NCBI GenBank assembly: GCA_021234155.1
Contig: JAJEKV010000049.1
Location: forward strand, 10,208,292 to 10,272,291
Direction: 5' to 3'
DNA from: Isoetes taiwanensis
Lineage: Eukaryota; Streptophyta; Lycopodiopsida; Isoetales; Isoetaceae
Length of the DNA stretch: 64,000 bases
A program made the translations under genes and the position numbers. How positions within the stretch are numbered: position 1 is the first letter of the stretch; each line of letters begins with the position of its first letter. This document shows positions 11,977-24,152 of this stretch, in pieces. The notes below the pieces were generated by a model, which had not been told where the DNA came from, ran no database searches, and saw only the letters and a list, made by a program, of their open reading frames with translations.

Positions 11977-13463
11977 CTACCCCCCATTATTTTGTTGGGT
12001 AACTGGCAAGGGAGAGCCTCCTCTCTGCTCCACCCTTCCACGCAAATTATCAGAATCGCTCATGACCTGAGACACATGTTGACTAGCCTTATTGCGTGCG
12101 GCTCTTTTCCAATTAACATTTGTCCATTCCTCTTGGGCATTTTCATGATGCTCTTGAACATTTTCATGCCGCTCTTGCAATTCCTGGATCTTCTGTAACT
12201 TAGCCCTAGCATCCTCTTCAAAAGCGGGAGTATGCACGATCTTCTGTGGGATAGTGGTTTTAGCAGCAGATGGAGTAGCAACAACAGAGGTAGCAGTAGC
12301 ATTGGCAGAAAGGACAACAGAGGGTAAAGAGGACTCAACAGAGGTAGGAGGCATAGAGGAGGAAGGGACCATTGCAGGGCGATCTCTCTTAGCACGAAAA
12401 TTTGCAAATAAAGCAAGTTGAGGAAATAGATCAGCAAGCTGGGGGCCATTGAGCAATTGCAAAGCATACTTTAGAAAGATAGGGCCACTTTTCACAACCA
12501 CACAATCAGGAAGACCGCGACCAGAAGGAAGAGAGACACAAATTTTAGCACCATCAACAATAGATTGGGCCAGATGAGTACCCAGACCATTAGCAATACT
12601 GATAAGAAACTCTGGCACCAAGAGATCAGGAGGAAGATTAGGAATAGAAAACCAACATGGCATCCTAAGAGCACAAGTCGTACCAGGAGAAAATCCAGGC
12701 GAGTAAGGCTGGTACAAAATATAATCACTCCACATTGGGTCCACACCACGTGCCACCAGTTGCTTTATAGCCACAACGTCATAAAAAACGATCAAAAAGA
12801 ACTTCTTATCCAGCATCTTTAAAGTACGATAAGGTGGCAACCCTAATCTCCGAAGATGACCAGTCAACCAATAGTCAAGCTTTCTAGTGTCAAGAAATGC
12901 TCCAGTATATTGACCAACCACACTAAACGACAACAAGTTACTAATACACTTCTTGTGTAAGTCATGATCAATCTCGACCACATTGTACCCAGACGCTTGA
13001 AGAGTATTCTTACACATTTCAGGCTGATAGAAAACTTCAGCAGGAGCTAACTGAAGCTCCAACTGAGTCTCCTTTGCTCACAACTCACCCAAAAGATGAC
13101 CACATCAATAGATGTAGCAATACGCACTGCAGACGTAGTTGATGACAAGTCCTTCATCCAATCACTAAAGCGCTCCCTGCTAGCATTTACTCCAGAAGTT
13201 GAGGACCTCCAAGGAAGTGGACGGGACTGAGCTTTGTTAGAATTGGCACCAGCTGGCGCCGAGGCACCATCCACAGAAGCATTACCGCTATTCAAAGCAC
13301 TTGTACTCTTCGGTTCACCAGCCGAGGGTGCCAATGCAGGAAAATCATCGTCTTGAAAGACATTCTCACTATAAGCCAGAGGGTTAACATGCAATGCCAA
13401 ATTTTCCCCCTGCACCAGCGTGGATACAGGAGGTTTCGCAGGCAGCTTGGAAGTTGACGCCAT
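11977..13463 (-). pseudogene. LINE ORF1 (DUF4283-like)
   Basis: The ATG at 13461-13463 opens a Ser/Ala/Pro-rich N terminus with a DDDFPALA motif. After a frameshift near 13060 the frame continues as a DUF4283-like domain (SVVGQYTGAFLD, LRRLGLPPYRTL, FLIVFYDVVAIKQLVARG, PCWFSIPNLPPDLL), then a coiled-coil-like repeat region near 12150-12220. DUF4283 proteins are the usual ORF1/nucleic-acid-binding partners of plant LINEs. I see no CCHC knuckle. Confidence 0.75.
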
Positions 13464-14099
13464 AGAGCCGAAACTGTCAGGGCCAAAAAGGCTATCAGTC
13501 GGAACCTTAAAGCTGCCATCCCACACACCATTGGAAAGAGCTCTGAATCAGCTTTCCAAAGAGCCAAAAAACACCGTAATCCGAGGTCTGTTTCTCAAGA
13601 TATGAACACAAACGTAAAGCAGCCTCCGGCAGAAACCTTAAGGCGCATCCACGATTCAAGTACCTAAAACATCTTCGACAGAAAACAGTTTTGACCCTGT
13701 CATGTTCGATGAACCCTATCTTCCTTCTCATACCTTGGAATGATGTGCAGTTTTTAATGTTGTACTCTCTAACTCGCATAGAAAAATAAGAAAATACTGA
13801 AAAAAAAAAAAAAAAAATCATTTCATTACGACAATTTTACCTTATGTAAATATAAGGCAGTCTTGGCATGACTCCCTTGGATTCACCTAAGTATAACTTC
13901 CAAGAATGGAGGTAGATAGATTTTTAGATATTTTTCATATGGAATATGGCTACCATATATGAACTTCTAGGAAGGGTTTTATTGAATTTTGAGCCATTGA
14001 TTTTATATGAATTTTAAAGTGAACATTGCAAATGCACCATTTTTGGTCCATCGCCTGACAACTCTAGTGTTAGGTTAACAGTTCCGACATCTTAGATAT
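13464..14099. other. LINE 5' leader and non-coding flank with an A18 tract
   Basis: 13464 to about 13720 appears to be the LINE 5' untranslated leader. An A18 run occupies 13800-13817. From there to 14099 the sequence is AT-rich with no ORF that looks real. Confidence 0.45.
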
Positions 14100-14364
14100 T
14101 CTGGGAAGGGACTCGCGAGAGACACAAAACCGGCCGACCGGATAGGCTTGTCATTCATCACAGCAGCAGTATACAATGTGTGGAAAACTAGGGAGAGAGA
14201 GGGGATAGCCGACCATAGGAACAATATCGGACTACCCCCTAAAAAGAAATGTGCCAAGGCAAAATAAAAGGGTAATGGCGACAACTTCTCATCGGGATAA
14301 AAAACCCCGCCCTTTCGGGTTTTCGAGGAAAACCCTAATGAGAAATGGTCGCCAACAACCCGGA

Positions 14365-14525
14365 ATGTGTTGCCTGGAGAACGGAGAGAAACGAGTTGAT
14401 GGCGAACGCAAAATAGAGCACGACCCCAGCAAACGGCGAAAGCGCCCCCCGAATGTGTCCATGGAGAACCGAAGGAGAGGGGTGATGGCGAAAAAATAGA
14501 ACAGGACCCCAGCAGACGGCGGAAA
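14365..14525 (+). repeat. Two-copy imperfect tandem repeat in short unit A
   Basis: Two blocks of about 75-85 bp align loosely. Each holds AATGTGT, a GGAGAAC box, a TGATGGCGAA box and a GACCCCAGCA box in the same order. They belong to the internal repeat region of the short Helentron-like unit. Confidence 0.5.
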
Positions 14526-14667
14526 ATGGCGGAATCCTGCAAGCAATACCAACAAAACTCCCAAAAAGAACACCCGTAAATGGTCAGAGAAAACAAACAG
14601 CACAAACTGCACCAAGAAAGTCTGAAAATGAAAACAGAGGAAAAAAGAACATAACAGAAAAAGATAG

Positions 14668-14813
14668 CATCACCCAGCGGGTGGAGAACCATTATGTAAA
14701 AATATGCATCACCCTCGAGGTGGAAATAAACAGCATAAAGCATCACCCAGCGGGTGGAGAACCATTATGTAAAAATATGCATCACCCTCGAGGTGGAAAT
14801 AAACAACATCACC
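14668..14813 (+). repeat. 73-bp direct tandem repeat in short unit A
   Basis: Two nearly identical 73-bp copies begin at 14668 and 14741. Each has two small palindromic boxes (CACCCAGCGGGTG and CACCCTCGAGGTG). Degenerate GGTGGAGAACAAC copies run on to about 14890. Internal minisatellites of this kind are common in non-autonomous Helentrons. Confidence 0.75.
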
Positions 14814-14998
14814 GGCAGGTGGAGAACAACACAACAGGAGGCGATGGAACAGAAACATAAGAATAGCAAGACTCACAGGTGGAGAACAACAAAGAGGCAC
14901 GAACAACAAAAAATACAAATGAAAAAGACTCATGCGCCACCGTCAGCAGGGCGGGAAGGGAGGGAAGCCACGAGAGGAGAAGAAGAGCTGCTGTGAGA

Positions 14999-15090
14999 AG
15001 ACGCCGATAACCGAGCTAAAACGGAAAATGCCTAATATAGGCGCTCGTCCCTTCCCAGAATGGCGATCCGATGGCTCGGATCGATGGGAT
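14999..15090 (+). promoter_or_regulatory. Family A 3' terminal cassette (first copy)
   Basis: In order: ACGCCGAT (15001), TATA-like TAATATAG (15033-15040), subterminal inverted copy of the 5' end (15047-15061), hairpin (15065-15082), then the T15090|T15091 junction. It is the end of a 138-bp block (14953-15090) repeated almost identically at 20794-20929. The order and the ~32-bp ACGCCGAT-to-TATA spacing recur in family B, so this may be a read-out promoter facing the next unit. Confidence 0.5.
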
Positions 15091-17229
15091 TCTGGGAAGG
15101 GACTCGCGAGAGACACAAAACCGGCCGACTACCAAAGGACTTCCTCAACTATAAGCCTAGTCACTGCGAAACCTCCAGCTTAAGCCGATAGCAAGAAGAC
15201 ACTCCCGCCACCACCCCCGAGCAGTCAGATAGGATAAAGGACGCAGAGAGAAAGGAGAGGAATGAAAAAAGAGGGCCGTCGGACGGAGTATCGAGGAGAT
15301 AATAGGAACCTGTAGAAATTAGGCGCTGAAGGACAGTGACGGGGCATACGAATGAAGGCAAGCGGCCAGGGAGAGAAAGTAAACCAGGATCCGAAGAAGC
15401 TGGTTCAAGCGAGAAGGAAGCTATACGTTGACGACGAGAACCAGCTACGGGGGAGAAAACGAAGCTGAAGAAGAAGAACCGGAAGCGCCAGGCCCTGCTA
15501 CGGACGACATCAGCTCAATGACCTGAAACAGGAAAGGACATTAGAGAAAAAAACAATGAAAAGAAAAGCACGCCGCCACGATGACGAATCAAAGGAAGCG
15601 CCCCGGCTGGATGGCATCAGCGCAATGACCTGAAAAAAGGAAGGACATTAGAGAACAAAAACAATGAAAAGAAAGCCCCACGATGACGAATCGAAGGAAG
15701 CACCCTGGCATGCCAACGAGAACGGCAACAAGGCGATGACAAAACAAACCACGTTAATACGTACAATGCACATATGAAATGAATGCAAATCACGGACTTA
15801 TGTCCGTGGATAGGTGTCTTATTTGAATACAGATTACGGACCGAAGTTTGTGAATGTGGCTACGGACTGAAGTCCATGAATGTGGCTATGATTCCCTCCG
15901 AACCTGTGGCCAATATATCTAGATGGAGATAAGTCAACAAAGGAACCCTTCAACATGGATCCCCAAAAAGAATAAACAAGAACGATAAATAAGAAGGAAA
16001 AATAACAAGGAACTGAGAGAATAAGGCAAAGAGGAAAAAACCTACGCATAGGAATGTAAAAATGCATAGATATAAAGATCGGACGAGAAACATGGCGAGG
16101 TTGAGTAGAGTCGCACACCACGTAGCGAGTGTGAGAAGACGAGGACCACCAGCAGCCGTCACGCCAATTGAGGGCAAGGGGCTCCGAGATGCGCAAAAAA
16201 GCGGCAAAGGAAAATACGACGAGAGCAGCGTGGGCCAGAGAGGGAAAAGAAATCGCGGGATCTTGCCGGTGGAGAACAAAAGAGCCGCGACATGCCGAGG
16301 CACCCGAGAGGAAACAAGGTACGAGGGGGGCGAGCCCGACGAGAGGTAGACTGACGAGCCAAAAAGGTAAAATGGCGGGAGAGGGAAGTTGAAAATTTGA
16401 TGAAATTCGCGATGACGACGAGAACCAGCAGCACGAGCGAGCCGTGGGGGAGAAAGCGAAGCGGAGGGAGAAGAGCCGGAAGTGCCCGCAATAGACGGCA
16501 TCAGCTGGACCTGAAAAAGGAAGGACATTAGAGAACAAAACAATGGAAAGAAAAGCACGCCAGCCTACGAGGACGAAGAAAAAGGTCGCCTCCATAAAAC
16601 AAGTCCTCCACGATGATGAGTCAAGAAGACACCCCAAAGAAGCTTAACGAGAAGGACAACAACGAAAGAAAAGAAAACCATGTTAATGCGCATTAAGGTA
16701 AAAATGCAAAAAATGGTAGCAAGACAAGGCTCCAAGGAGGAATAAGATAAAGAAGAAAACTTATCCTAGGAAAGTGTGGAAGCGGCATACACCGGGCATA
16801 GGACGCATAAAAATACCGCCCTTGAGACAATAACAGAAAATGAAACCCCGTGAAATGTCCCGTATGCATAAAATGGGAAAACAACACGAAAGAAAAACAA
16901 GCGAGGAGATGCATAGGGTGAATAAAATGAGGCCCACATATATGCAATCCCGCTAGAGATCAAGAACACGGAATAATGATCAAGAACCAAAGCAATAAGA
17001 TGAAGAAGAAGAAACTAGGCATCGTAATGTGTAAAATGCATAAATGTAAAAAATGCACAAAGTGCAACCGAAAGCACAAAGGCGGCAAGAAATCGTGAAA
17101 CCACATAGGTGACAAAGATCAAACACACAATCCGGGGAATAAAAAGAAATGAAACCACGGTAATACAGAAAAACCACCCATAGGAAGACCATAGGAAAAT
17201 ATACACAACCAAATTAAAAACCCGATTAC

Positions 17230-17600
17230 AAAATCCCCTAGTTGCATCGACATCCAAGAGAAAAACACAATTGCAAAAGAGAAAATCCGAAACCACCATG
17301 GGAAAACGTAAGATCAGGCGACATATAAATAGTTGCATCGACATCCAAAAGAAAAACACAATTGCAAAAGAGAAAAAATCCGAAACCACCATGGGAAAAC
17401 ATAAAATTTATAAGATCATGCGACATAGAAAGCAACCTCATGGCAACTAAAACCAAAATGGAAAAAGGAACAGATGAAAAGATATACACAACCCAATCGA
17501 GACACCCCATTACAAAATCTCCTAGCGGCATCAACATCCGATAGAAAACACAAGTGCAAAGGAAAAAATCGGAAACAACCATAGGAAAACACAAAATTGA
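17230..17600 (+). repeat. Dispersed direct repeats in long unit A
   Basis: A block beginning GCATCGACATCCAA and ending in a CC..CCATGGGAAAAC-type box occurs at about 17245-17305 and 17333-17401. A more divergent copy (GCATCAACATCCGA..) lies at 17527-17592. They show that the long unit grew partly by internal duplication. Confidence 0.6.
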
Positions 17601-20600
17601 TAAGATCAGGCTACGTATAAATGAAGCACCTGGGCAACCAAAATGAAAAAGGTAAAAAGGAACATACAACCGTGATAAAGGAGGCATAAAGGCAAAGCAC
17701 TCGGAAGTATTCCACAGGCCAGTCAATGTCCGCCCGTGCAACCTGTAAGGCATTGCCAGCCGCTGGATGCAATGCATTCAGATGCGATGTATAAAGGTGG
17801 TGAGTAGTCAACGCCATCTCCGGAGGTGCAAAAAAAGGGGGTCCTCTTCTAATGGACGAGCCAAGGACAAATCAAAGTGCAATTAAACTAAGACTGAGGA
17901 GCCATCTAGGGCAAGGAAAAATGCCGCAAAAATAACACCGCATTAGCGCAAAAACAACATCAACCACATCAACGTCAAGGGTACCAAAACCAAGGATCAA
18001 ACCCAAATGACGTATAATGATAAGATAAACTGCAATTAAATGCCCACCGAATGGAAAACCAGGCATAAGTCCAGATGCAAAAATTGATATCGAGGACATG
18101 CATAGAAGAAATGCGGTCCAAAATCAACTCGACGTATGGATCAAGGCGAAGAAACCCATAGAAATATGCGAATGAGCAAGCAAAACAACGTGTAGAAAAA
18201 CGAATGTGCATAAGTATCCAATGAGACGTAAAGTATAAGAGCAACAACTAATATCACAATGAAAATAATTATTCAAAGATTAATATGAAGACCAAAATAA
18301 GCTAATATGGGCAAACACCAGATAAGAAATCAAGTATACCATTTCCCAGATTAGCATGCCACAAATGACCAAACGCACTGTATAAGTCAAAAACAATTTA
18401 TACCTGCAAAAAGACATCGCATAGAAAACACACTGCAAATTACTAATTAAAAACCATGCCAAAGCACCATACATAAGAGTAAATGTACTTCGAAAATCCC
18501 AAATAATGCTAGAAGCACAAATAACGAGGCAATCACTCCATGGATGCCCAGAAACGAGAAGAAATTGCATGGTGTCATGCACAAGAATAATCCTATAAAA
18601 AACGATAGTTGGAAGAAATGCTACAACAGGACTTTGACGTAGAAAATGATCGAACAAAAACTGCCGACATACCCTTAAGCAAAAACTCCAGACATAAAGA
18701 ATACTTTGACAAACTCCCCGAAACCGGAGACTAACCCCCAGCCCAAGGGCAAGCCAACAAATGCACCCAATTGATAGACATCTACCCAAGTCATTCAACA
18801 ATAATGAAAACAATGAGATGATATCCACCAGTCTAGAAGCAATATCATATCTTAAACAACGAGATAGCACATCAGATGGACCTGCATAAGACTATCACAA
18901 CGTAGGGAAACCGCGAATCGATAATGATAAGGATGTGCAAAAAGCAAAAGAAAAACTATGACCGATATGCCCGTGATGGCAAACCGAAACAAAAACCAAT
19001 AGCACCAATATGCCTGTGACGGCAAACTGGAAAATCAAAAAACTAATACTGCAGGAAAAGAAGTACCCTAAACATGCACGACGGCAAAGGTTGCAATTAA
19101 TTACCTTAAACATATACGAGGGCAAAGAAAAAGAAAAGTTTACAATTGCAGGAGACCAAAATCGAACCTGAATCTATAGGATTGCAGACAAACAACCTCA
19201 CCAAGCAGATAAAGCAGTATATTGCATTAAAATTACCCGATTGATTATATAAAGGCGAAAACATGGTAACTACTGAAGAAAAAATCTTACAGGAAGAGGC
19301 TGCGACGGCATGTAAAGCGGCTGGCTCAGATAGGAACAACAACAAGAAGAGATTGGATGCCGATCAATCGAGTTCAGTCCAGCTGCCAGATCGAGCCATC
19401 ACGATCCCTGCAAGATTTCCGATGTGTCCAATTCCCTATACAGTTGGACTGATTGCCAACCTGGCTGGTGACTAATTGAACCTAAGGCAGAAACCAAGCA
19501 CGTACATTGCATTGAATCTAGAACATGAAAAATAAGTGACATTGCAAAACATAATCTGATTAGAACGATTGACCCAGGAATAACTACGATGAAAATAAGT
19601 GGAAATGAAAAGATAACAAAAGAACTGTAAAACATTCGAGCTAAAGAGGCTACATGCGGTGAAACAACGGCATTCCAACATGGAATGGAAAAAGCCGAAA
19701 AAACGATTCTGCAGGGCTTCAGAGAGAGGAAAATAACCAATGTGAATGCAGAAGAAATCGATTTGCTGCTAGTTGGCTAATCCAAAACGAAAAGGATAAA
19801 AAGAAATGGAGCTACCGTAAGAAGATCCTAGAAACGGATGTCGGATGTCGAATAAAACAACCTATGGTCATGGTTCAAAGAGACTTGGAAGCAAAGACCA
19901 GATCTGAAGATTATAAAGCGCCAAAGCAGCTAAAAAGCATGAAAGATTTCTAAAAGAGAGGAAATTTGGTGGAGAAAAAGGACCTGGATCAAGGAACTTA
20001 CCAGAATGTTGATGAAAAGCCAATGATATGCATCCAGATTCTGGTCGCAGTGGGCAAAGTGAAAAAAGGAAATACCAGTGTCAGACCGGATTCACCAGGT
20101 AATCGGATGCATGCAAACAGATCCGATGCCAGCGCTTGTGGCAGCAGCGAAAACACAGGAGACAATGAAAGCACAGTTGTGGTAAGCAACAAATCTGTAA
20201 AGAAAACTGGCCGAGATTGGGAGGAGGAGAGAAAGAACTGGAAAAGCCCGGAGGATCTTGCCAGGGCCAAATCCCTGCATAAAGACAAATCCCTCCAACA
20301 GAGGACGAAAACATAGATCACGGGCAAAAAATGGATGCCCTCAACAAACTCCTCAAAGCCCATGCTCCACCTCGAGTCGGATTGAACTGCAAAATCGGTT
20401 AGCAACAAAAACCCACAAAACAGGCAAAACGAAATCGAATGAAGCAAGAGAGTTCCAATGTGAAGGTGAACTGCAGAAGAATCGAAATCGTGGAAGAGGT
20501 TGCTATAATGCCATCAAGATCCACGCATGCAAAGAAAAAAGCCCAAGGCAAAAAGAGCAAGAATCCTCTAAAACTAAAAACTCACCTAGCCACAAAAAAC

Positions 20601-20837
20601 AAAGCGATTCCTCGGAAAAAAATAAATGGAGCGAACCGCGCAAAAAAAAAGTGGTGATGGCAAGGAAGAAGCATAACAAGCTAAGGATGAATAGGATGAA
20701 GAGGGTGCTGATTGCTAGAGGGAATCGGTTGTAAAAGCGGTGAAAAGCTAGGGAAGGAAGCAATGGAAGGGAGAAGCTAGGGAGGGAAGCAATGGAAGGG
20801 AGGAAGCCACGAGAGGAGAAGAAGAGCTGCTGTGAGA

Positions 20838-20929
20838 AGACGCCGATAACCGAGCTAAAACGGAAAATGCCTAATATAGGCGCTCGTCCCTTCCCAGAAT
20901 GGCGATCCGATGGCTCGGATCGATGGGAT
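20838..20929 (+). promoter_or_regulatory. Family A 3' terminal cassette (second copy)
   Basis: Same arrangement as 14999-15090: ACGCCGAT at 20840, a TATA-like box, inverted 5'-end copy at 20886-20900, hairpin at 20904-20921, end at T20929. It defines the right end of the array, because unrelated sequence (TAGCATCAACT) follows. Confidence 0.55.
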
Positions 20930-21172
20930 TAGCATCAACTGTTTTCTTAAAGGCCAAAATCCAAGAATAGACTGGTGATAGAGGTAATGGCATGCGGGAT
21001 GGCATGATTTGAGGCTAAAATCAAGCTTTAGGGTTCGTGGGCTTCTCTTTCACAAAACTTGCTCGAGAATTTCGTATTTCTTCGACGTATCTTTGCCATA
21101 TATTTGTATTTACGGCCTTTAACAATGGTTCCCGAGGTTTTTTAAGTGATGAAATAAGGAAATCTTTAAAGA

Positions 21173-21201
21173 CTAGTAACGGGTGCCCGGCGTTGCCGGG
21201 C
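21173..21201 (-). mobile_element. Canonical Helitron 3' terminus
   Basis: Read on the minus strand: hairpin GCCCGGC-AAC-GCCGGGC, eight bases, then CTAG followed by T. A GC hairpin shortly before CTRR|T is the classical plant Helitron 3' end. The body should extend to higher coordinates, but I cannot find its 5' TC end. It is a different type from the 14-21 kb elements. Confidence 0.65.
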
Positions 21202-21677
21202 ATAAATACAGTTCTATTGTAAGAATTGAACTTAGTTGCTTTGTAAATTATATTGCCTCTTGTTGCATTTGAATAATTAGTTGCTTCTTCCTCTATGTGT
21301 GCTATTGATTTCATAACTTTTAGTTTGAGCTGTATGATTATGGGAGTGGATTATAGGACAATAAAATCAATTTTCTAATCTTACAAATGAGAACGGGTGC
21401 ATTAACTTTAGGATAGTCCCACATTTTTGGACATATTTTAGGACACGGCATTTTGTGTTGACAAAATAGCCATGTAAGAAAATGCTCTAACATGGGCCTT
21501 GTGACAACCATAATAATATACGAATGTCAAGACGTTTGTGTCAAAGTTGGTCTATTTTGTTTTAATATCTATTAATGCTTCAAACATAGATACATACCAC
21601 AATTTAATGTGTTTTAGGTGAATTCACGATTGCCAAATGTAGAAAGTCATCTATGTTGAATAAAGTACTTGGATATA

Positions 21678-21802
<125 letters not shown>

Positions 21803-22215
21803 GTCTGATGCTCAACTTGAGCCTTGAAAGGCTATGGAGCACATGAACAACATTTACAATTTTTGTAACAGGGAACGGTGAGAATCAACCGCCCTTATAT
21901 ATAATCCTAATTTTATAGGTGCTAAAGAAAGTAGTGAATAGAAACCTTCTGCACTAATATCATGTTTGTTCCTAATGTCTTCGTATGCTAGGCAGTTTAG
22001 GAAAACATGGTCCTCATCTTCCACTTGCCCTGTATTGCAATATTTGCATTTGCGTTCCTCAATTGGAATCTTTGCCCAACGACCTGTTTCTATTGCCAGT
22101 CTATGTGACCCGGTTCTGTACCTAGCTATCAATTTCCTTTGAACCGGAGGCAGATTTGCCACCAGATATGATTGGCTCGTATAAGTCTCCATGTGGTTCA
22201 CATTGGCCTGGAACA
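21803..22215 (-). pseudogene. Truncated LINE 3' end (C-terminal zinc region)
   Basis: The block RTGSHRLAIETGRW is followed by IPIEERKCKYC and VEDEDHVFLNC. This is the C-terminal Cys/His region seen in many jockey/RTE-like LINEs, unlike the L1 zf-RVT at 633-950. The fragment is 5'-truncated near 22215 and ends in the (AAT)n tail. The frame stays open through the conserved part. Confidence 0.75.
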
Positions 22216-22864
22216 GCCCATAATCTTTGTATTGCCCTTTCTTCCAACATGAGTCTGAGTTCTCCCTTATGAGGCAAATTGTTGTGAGCCAAAGATATGT
22301 TAGGGGGAATGTGTATATGAGGCAAATTGTGGGAAGGCAAAGATTTTTGAGAAAATGTGAACAAAAGCTACAGCTAAGACGTTATGTAGGCTTCATTTAT
22401 GTTCGTCATGGGCTTTCAAGGTGACTTTGTTGATGTCCTATGTTAGAGATGACATGTAGGCATTGGATGGCGTTTTTATGTTGTGGGTTTTATAAAAACA
22501 TTTTACTTATGCCTCTATTTAATCTGTGTGGACTTGCTATAGAAAACTCCAACACAACAATTTGATAGTTGATTCCACCAAATGAGGTACCAATAGCTCA
22601 TCTAGATTGGACACATTGAAATTCCAGAAATCCATATATTTCTTAAAGCATAGGAGATAACAGAAATGTTGAAATGATGACACATCTTGGGCCTATATGC
22701 CTCTTTGCCATGGAAGAATCTTCAGATCCTCATATTGCGTACAAACATTGTGCAAGGTGCACACTAAAACAATAATGTCAGGCATCTTTGATCAAATGCA
22801 CCTTGAATATTGTAAGAAGACTAATACAGTGCAAGCTTGTTGGAAGATATCATGGATAAGGAGC
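22216..22864. other. Intergenic, no gene seen
   Basis: Short dispersed similarities only (for example GAGGCAAATTGT occurs twice near 22272 and 22318). No coding segment can be supported. Confidence 0.4.
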
Positions 22865-23165
22865 TCTGTACAACCAAGTCTTATGGTCCCAAATGTGCTG
22901 CTATATAGGAAGGCATTGTAAGAGAAAAAAAATATGAACTCAGATTTCATGCTACAAACTGGGGCCATATTATATTACTTCTTCTGTGTCACCAATGTGT
23001 TGCATCACCTAGGCAGAGTTTATTCTCGGAAAGAGCACTTAGGAAGTCCATAGTGAAGCTAATTATAATTATGGGACTGGCAAAGTCAACAAAATTCAAA
23101 ACTGTAAACATGCAGACATAGAGCGCATGAGATCCATGTCTTAGAAAAAATCTGAAGCCTCTAGC
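22865..23165 (-). repeat. Duplicated host segment, block X copy 1
   Basis: About 300 bp, highly similar in direct orientation to 28470-28775. On the minus strand both copies encode a similar hydrophobic, helix-like stretch (IMNFVDFASPIIIISFTMD in copy 2), consistent with an exon of an ARM/HEAT-like protein, though the family is uncertain. The similarity stops exactly where the (AGATA)n tail of a LINE begins. Confidence 0.7.
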
Positions 23166-23690
23166 AAAAATAAGATAAGATAAGATAAGATGAATTTTTA
23201 CGTCCACGGGAAAAGATGTCGAGGACAATCAGGTCTTGCCGCTCCCACCCTAGTAGCGGAGACAACTCCATCAGCCTTCACATGCATGACATCAGTGAAA
23301 AAATGCAAAGCAGCATCCATATCAGAAAGTGCATCCTCTGCAACCCCTATAATACGCAAGTTCAGGCTCCTAGTAACAGAAGATACTGAGGCAGTCTGCT
23401 CCTGTCTGCTAGCTCGGCACTGCGACTCCTGGTCCCCTTGGGATTGTGGAGATGTCTGTACGCCCACCTCAACATGTTCCCTTTCCAATGTCTGCACTTC
23501 CGCTTCAACACAATGTTTCTTCTGTGGTTGTAATTCTGTATCTAATGTCTGTACTGAGGCATCACTTGTGCCCACATACTGGGCTTTAGGGTCTGCAACG
23601 AAGGCATGTATTAACTGTAATAAGTGTGTCCATCTCTCAATAGACACGATCATAGATGTGGCCGTCATTCCTCCCTCAGAATGAATGAGT
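23166..23690 (-). pseudogene. LINE ORF1 fragment with (ATCTT)n tail
   Basis: On the minus strand the ORF (23198-23668) has a coiled-coil-like, Gln/Glu-rich part with repeated 'VQT' motifs, then SLNLRIIGVAE and a RVGAARP block. These match the RRM part of LINE ORF1 ('nlri.GlpE...RlG..r.rp'). It ends at a short GTCCACGG-containing 3' terminus and a pentanucleotide tail. With ORF1 next to the tail and no ORF2, it is internally deleted or a non-autonomous derivative. Confidence 0.6.
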
Positions 23691-24152
23691 CGTACCTGGT
23701 CCCCGGGGGTCTCACCTAGGCATATGGGGATACCACATCTGCGTGCAAGGGGTCCAGAGGAAACCCCTGTATACGACTTTTTGGAGGTGGAAAACCCCTA
23801 CATACGTAAATAGGAAAAGCCAGTTTCCAAGCCCCTTTCCGTAGATGTACTTTCGGACGACCCTAGTTTTTACATACCCCTATCCGATCTTGTACTTGAG
23901 TTTGTGCTTGTGCACCCTACCCCTATGTACATAATAAATAAAATTTCAAAATGTTTTTAATTGACATTTCTCGCATCTCGGTCTCGCATTTCCCTGCGGT
24001 TCTTACATGCATGCGACATTACAAGGGTAATTCTATGCTAAGGACAATACATACATGGAATACATGCGCATTAGAAGCTGCGAAAGTTTGAGGTATACAA
24101 CATAGCTTTTCTAACGTTACAAAGTGGAGTTGAACCACTTAAAGCCAAAATC

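Larger units (their letters stand above)
362..13720 (-). mobile_element. L1-like LINE retrotransposon split by a TIR transposon
   Basis: The order on the minus strand is 5' leader, ORF1, endonuclease, linker, reverse transcriptase, zf-RVT and poly(A), which is the standard plant L1 layout. Without the 7.5-kb insert at 3182-10698 the element is about 5.8 kb, a normal full length. ORF1 and ORF2 carry several frameshifts, so this copy is dead. The 3' end is certain from the 24-nt homopolymer. The 5' end is placed only roughly, and no target-site duplication could be matched. Confidence 0.85.
14100..15090 (+). mobile_element. Helentron-like family A, short unit
   Basis: The 991-bp unit begins TCTGGGAAGGGACTCGCG. 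An inverted copy of its 5' end (GTCCCTTCCCAGAAT, 15047-15061) sits 29 bp before its 3' end, followed by a hairpin (arms GATCCGA/TCGGATC, loop TGGC, 15065-15082). This asymmetric terminal inverted repeat plus 3' hairpin is the hallmark of Helentron/Helitron2-type rolling-circle elements. It abuts the long unit head-to-tail (T15090|T15091). It is non-coding, with two sets of internal tandem repeats. Confidence 0.7.
15091..20929 (+). mobile_element. Helentron-like family A, long unit
   Basis: The 5839-bp unit shares its first ~40 bp and its last ~137 bp with the short unit. The rest is different sequence. It has no helicase, Rep or other recognisable protein. The plus strand is strikingly A- and G-rich and T-poor, so the minus strand gives many long, low-complexity Phe/Leu/Ser/Tyr ORFs that I regard as artefacts. 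It is bounded by T15090 and T20930. It is probably a non-autonomous rolling-circle passenger. Confidence 0.65.

Noticed and set aside
15834-19740. Many long minus-strand ORFs rich in Phe, Leu, Ser, Tyr and Cys (for example 16637-15834, 17777-17238)
   Set aside because: They lie in the T-rich strand of the long Helentron-like unit, overlap each other in several frames and show no motif. They result from the base skew.
14953-20929. LTR retrotransposon with 137-bp LTRs (LARD/TRIM)
   Set aside because: The repeats lack TG..CA ends, no PBS follows the first one, and the ~40-bp repeated head at 14100 and 15091 would be unexplained.
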